This document shows positions 59,870 through 64,000 of a stretch of DNA of 64,000 bases, in pieces. Origin of the DNA: Strongylocentrotus droebachiensis (taxonomy: Eukaryota > Echinodermata > Echinoidea > Camarodonta > Strongylocentrotidae). How positions within the stretch are numbered: position 1 is the first letter of the stretch; each line of letters begins with the position of its first letter. Position numbers and translations under genes: made by a program. A model generated the notes under the pieces. That model did no database searches, was not told the DNA's origin, and saw only the letters and a program-made list of their open reading frames with translations. Where the stretch lies: NCBI GenBank assembly GCA_035222895.1, contig JAVYIG010002541.1, positions 124,001 to 188,000 on the forward strand, read 5' to 3'.

Positions 59870-60600
59870 CAACATTCATGGGGGAAATACATACGTATAA
59901 ATAGGCCTAACAGTACATTCAATGCCCAAGCCTACCCGCGCCTCCGCTCATACGCACACGCACACAAGCAGGCACATACACGCACTCACACGCACACAAA
60001 AAAGACACATGCAATATTTTATTACTACACTTTGGTGTAACGAAAGAGGGAGAGAAAAGAACAAAATGATAAGAAAGAAAGAGAGAGAAAGAGAGAGAGA
60101 GAGAGTGAGAGAGGGACTAGAATGGGACATAGCGAGAGAGTGAGAAGGTGAAAGGAGAGATATAGACATAAAGGGACAGATATAGAGATCGAGAGAGAAG
60201 GAAAAGGGAGAGAAAGAGAATCACAGAAAGAGAGAGTGAGAGAGTGAATGAAAAGGAAGAGATAGAAATAAAAAGGACTGCAAAATTGAGAGAGGGAGAA
60301 AGATATTAAAGAGAAGGCATAGCGGTATCAGAAAAGTAATCGGTAACATTTATTTGTAGATAATTAATTAATTCCATGTATTTGGCAAGTAGGTGCTTTA
60401 ACCTAGCCCGTCATACATAATTCATATTCAAACCCCCACCCATTTACAATTTGTTCGACGCATACTCCGGTCACAATTGTTCCAAGGTCTTTAAAAGGAA
60501 TCCAACCTTCTTGATAGCAAACTACTCTAGACTAGAAGAAAGCAAAGAAATTAGAGAAATAGAAAAAAGTTATGAATTTTGAAATTTGTTAACACTATTG
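59870..60600 (+). repeat. Spacer repeat with GA microsatellite, copy 2
   Basis: Partner of 34625-35330, same order of blocks. (GA)n tract at 60045-60300. Confidence 0.75.
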
Positions 60601-60926
60601 GTATAAGGGCTCTTTATAATGGCTGAATCGGTAATGTCTCTGCAATCTAGTGGCGGACAACTTTCCCATTTGTTCCAACACATACAACTTTTTAAAATGT
60701 CTATTTTGAAATGTATGACTCATGGGGGCCTTTTGTCTTTAGAGGATCTATAATTTTTTTTTAAATCCACATTTTTCCCTCCACAAGGATTTTAATGATT
60801 TTCTACTACAGCAAATTAACAAACATATATTCAAGGTAATTTACATTTTTGATACAAATAAAATTGACTTTTCAAAACACAAGTATTTAAATTGGTGAAC
60901 TGTTGAGTTAACAGATGACACATATG

Positions 60927-61540
60927 GCTCCGTTTAGTCTCATTTCACAACGCCCCCTATCGTCAGAGCATAATCAGAGTCAGCAGCCTAACATGTTAGC
61001 CTATGGACGTTTTTTTTTTAAATCGTTAAAAATTCATTTTTTGTTTAAACGAAAAGCACATCCAACCCGACGTACGTTATCACTAGCTCTTTCATTGGAG
61101 CCCTCATGTCTTATTGACTTTTGAAAGTTCACCCACCGTAATTTTTCAAAATAGGTTGCAAGCTCGTCATTGCCTATAATACACATGTGAAACAAGTCTA
61201 ACTTTGGACTCAGTTTACCAAGCGATTTGAAGATTATAGGTCGAGCACACGAAACATAAAAAGCATGAATTATCATAGATCACTTCTGCCTATTTCATTA
61301 TGTCCATTTCATCCAACCCCCACCGTAATTTTTCCATTTAGTAAAAGCAAACATTTTGCCGAGTTTAGCAAAAACATGAATATTCATGAACGGTCAGACA
61401 ATACAGCCTTTTAGTACGTAACGTATAGTGAATGGGAATGTGCGATGATCCGTTCAGGAGGTAGAGGCTAGTGGTTTGTGCTGGCAATGTTCACGCGAGC
61501 GAAAATGAGACAATCGGAGCAATATGAACATATTTTCAAT
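60927..61540 (-). repeat. Dispersed ~610-bp repeat, inverted copy
   Basis: Inverse of 24594-25212. Confidence 0.7.
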
Positions 61541-61684
61541 AATGTAATTCTTATGTTAATGGAAAACAATAAAAAAAGACACATATTATCGTTTAATTAT
61601 AATTGTGACCACTGACCACTGCTATAATGATTTTGAAAATACCAAGACGATGCACAATAATCCAGTTCGGTGCTATAGACCTGG

Positions 61685-61831
61685 GGGGCGTTTCACAAAA
61701 CTTGTCATCAGTGACAAATGACAGTTTTTGTTATAAGCTACTGAAATCCTTGCTTCTGATTGGTTATCAGCAGATTTGTCACTGATTTTTGTCATTTGTC
61801 ATTGAAAAAAGGCTTTGTGAAACACCCCCAG
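61685..61831. mobile_element. MITE of the GTTTCACAAAACTTGTCATC family
   Basis: Starts GGGGCGTTTCACAAAACTTG and ends GGCTTTGTGAAACACCCCC. About 145 bp. Confidence 0.7.
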
Positions 61832-61894
61832 ATCAAGATCGACTGTACCAAATTGTAAAGTCAGCCGAGTTCAGGCACCCGGTCACCCGCCCCA

Positions 61895-62035
61895 GAACGC
61901 GTCACATTTTTTTCTGCGGCACAGATTGGGGCTTGATTTAACCCTAACCTTAACTCTAACCCTAACCATAAATTTTCCCATAGGCTCAACACGCACCTAA
62001 CCCCAATCTGTGCCGCAGAAAAAAATAACGCCCCC
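61895..62035. repeat. Inverted repeat enclosing telomere-like AACCCT units
   Basis: Arms TTCTGCGGCACAGATTGGGG and its inverse flank ACCCTAACCTTAACTCTAAC-type DNA (about 61938-61972). Confidence 0.6.
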
Positions 62036-62049
62036 GGGACAACAATGCC

Positions 62050-62690
62050 ACACACCCACTCACAAGCTCAATAGTTACGGCTACAGCGCACCGATTAAAG
62101 GCCGCTGGCACCCCTGTCCTGAAACATGTGGCTTATAATAATATGCTTTTCATAATTTATTTTGAGTAGTGCTCTAAGGGAGAAGACACTTCGGAGACAA
62201 ACAGAAATTAATAATATTTATGTACACGACGAACATGAGTTTTCCGCAACTACGTCACAATCCACTGTCATAAATTCCAATTTGAGAGTCGCATAGACTT
62301 ACTGATCTCATATTTAAAACATTTATAGCTTTCTGAATAATGATCTGAATCGTTCATACTTTCGCCCTTCTTTTATACTTTCATACAAATGAACTTATTA
62401 CAAGGGTTGGATTGCCCTTTAGGCCTATCCTATACTAACCGAATTCTAGTGAGACTGGAAAAAACAATACACCTAATCCCAACCTTAGTATTATTAAATA
62501 TTCACTTACCCTAAACTCATTTTCAACCTTAACCTCCATCCTAAAAATAACATAATACCCATAAGTGAGCATTATTTTAAAAAAAAAATTTTGCTCCCGA
62601 AAATTTGAAAGAGTAATTTGCTAGTTTTAATGCAATGGTCATAAATTATTACAGAGCAGCGATGTCGAAAATTTCTCATTTTCATCATGA
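62050..62690. other. Intergenic DNA
   Basis: Nothing recognisable apart from short AACCTTA/CCTAA-rich stretches at 62480-62540. Confidence 0.4.
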
Positions 62691-62770
62691 CCACTGGCGT
62701 ACTGGTGGGGGGGGGGGCTAGGGGGGGGGGGGCTAGGGGGGGGGGGCGCCAGCCCCCCCCCCCAAATAAA
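62690..62770. repeat. G/C-run remnant with CACTGGCGTACTG end
   Basis: The same 13-mer occurs at 19153 and, inverted, at 19519, so it is probably the end of a small hAT-like MITE. Confidence 0.4.
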
Positions 62771-62999
62771 ATTGAACCATGAGTTATTTTCAATTCCATA
62801 TACAAGTGATGTATAAATGTTCGTGAAATCACATGATTTTTAACAGATGCGCGTTTCTCCATTTCTGTTCCATTCCCAAATGGCCAGGAAGAGCATTATT
62901 ATGTTCTTTTATAGTCACTAAGGGGCCGTGGCCACTAACAGTAACACTAGTAAAAAAAATCTTTCCAGAAGCAACTGTGACAAGCACTGCCGGAACTGA

Positions 63000-63720
63000 A
63001 TTCAGACTAGGATTAAGAGTCGAAAACGGTACAACGAATCGTCTTCCTTCTTTAATCATTTAATGAAGTGTCAAAGCTTCCGCGCTTTGCACGGGAGGGG
63101 GAAAAACTGAATTCAGACAAGAACACGATACAACAATCTTCTTTCTCTGATAATTTAATGAAACGTGAAAGCTTCCGCGCTTCGCGGGGAATGGGCGAAT
63201 ATGAATTCAGACAAGGATTATGAGTTAAAGTTAATGAAACGTCAGAGTTTTCGCGCTTCGCGCGAGATGGGCGAAAATGAATTCAGACAAGGATTAAGAG
63301 TCGGAACCGGTACAATGAATCGTTTTCTTTCTCTAATAATTTAATATAAAGTATCAAAGCTTCCGCGCTTTGCGCGGGAGGGGGAAACTGAATTCAGACA
63401 AGAACACGATATAACAAATCGTCTTATTTCTCTAATAATTTAATGAAACGTCAAAGCTTCCGCGCTTCGCGCGGAATGGGCAAAAATGAATTCAGACAAG
63501 GATTAAGAGTAATAATTTATTGAAACGTCAAAACTGCCGCGCAGGGGGGGGGGGGGAACTGGATCCAAACAAGAATTAATGTCGAGAACGGTACAACGGA
63601 TCGTCTTCTTTCTCTAATAATTTAATGAAGTGTCAAAGTTTCCGCGCTTCGCGCGGGAGGGGGGAGGGGGGAGATAACTTAGTTCCTGGCCCCGGGTTTA
63701 TAGGGTTAGATTTGTGGACA
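63000..63720 (-). repeat. ~108-bp satellite units, array 6 (minus orientation) plus hAT left domain
   Basis: About seven inverted units (AAGCTTCCGCGCTTCGCGCG, CTGAATTCAGACAAG, CGTCTTCTTTCTCTAATAAT), then inverted left-domain sequence CCCCGGGTTTATAGGGTTAG to about 63720. Termini not found in the window. Confidence 0.75.
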
Positions 63721-64000
63721 TTTGGACATTGGCATTTATATAGGATTTCCCGGCCAAATTCGCGAGTTTGTCATTCAAATTCATTTGTCTTGCGTTCAAA
63801 TTCGACGGTTTTAGTGCTGTCGGGTATATCTCGGGTTTATATTCCTTTTTCTAGATTTAAAATCTATGAAGTTTTCGTTAGAATCTATGTATGTTTCATT
63901 CCAATTAATGAACAAATTGCTTATTTCGCTATTTGGTCATTCGATTTAGCGCAACACGATTTTCTGACATCGCGACGGTGTACTTTTAGCATTCTAATTC

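Overview
The window looks like nuclear DNA from a marine invertebrate deuterostome, most likely a sea urchin. The reasons are multi-exon genes with GT-AG introns, an INTS4 and a PBK orthologue close to their vertebrate counterparts, intronless TRIM-type E3 genes in tandem of the kind expanded in echinoids, tRNA-like SINEs with microsatellite tails, and a very high load of small DNA transposons and foldback elements. The species call is inference. No prokaryotic, viral or organellar genes are seen.

Layout. (1) 1-6924, minus strand: the first five coding exons of INTS4 (Integrator subunit 4). The gene leaves the window on the left. Its introns hold two inverted 1.03-kb elements and a ~0.8-kb trinucleotide repeat. 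(2) 6925-7165: a 241-bp gap between two start codons, probably a shared bidirectional promoter. (3) 7166-12112, plus strand: a complete six-exon PBK/TOPK kinase gene (344 codons plus stop). (4) 12113-27628: gene-poor DNA made largely of nested mobile elements. The largest is a 7.3-kb hAT-like insertion (15722-23050) that carries a ~108-bp tandem repeat, a 132-bp perfect palindrome, a 2.06-kb foldback element and a captured zinc-finger fragment. (5) 25655-40760: a tandem segmental duplication, each copy carrying one intronless RING/B-box TRIM-like gene (27629-29584 and 36138-38186). The first copy is enlarged by satellite DNA and by a separate 975-bp near-perfect duplication. (6) 44708-55643, plus strand: a secreted CAP/SCP-domain protein in five exons. 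Its last intron holds a mariner-like foldback interrupted by a clean 2.0-kb copy of the satellite-carrying hAT element. (7) 55644-64000: a second mariner-like foldback with paired SINEs, a degenerate minisatellite split by a solo LTR, and further copies of repeats seen earlier.

The genes do not form a pathway. INTS4 acts in snRNA and mRNA 3'-end processing and transcription termination, PBK is a mitotic kinase, the TRIM genes are probable ubiquitin ligases, and the CAP protein is secreted. The most unusual material is the mobile DNA. A hAT-type element carries arrays of a ~108-bp repeat with a GCGCGAAGCGCG core. Two foldback or palindromic insertions have clear 9-bp target duplications, and a third element carries iterons in its subterminal regions. 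Exon boundaries and repeat ends were assigned by eye from splice consensus, reading frame, remembered family similarity and flanking duplications.
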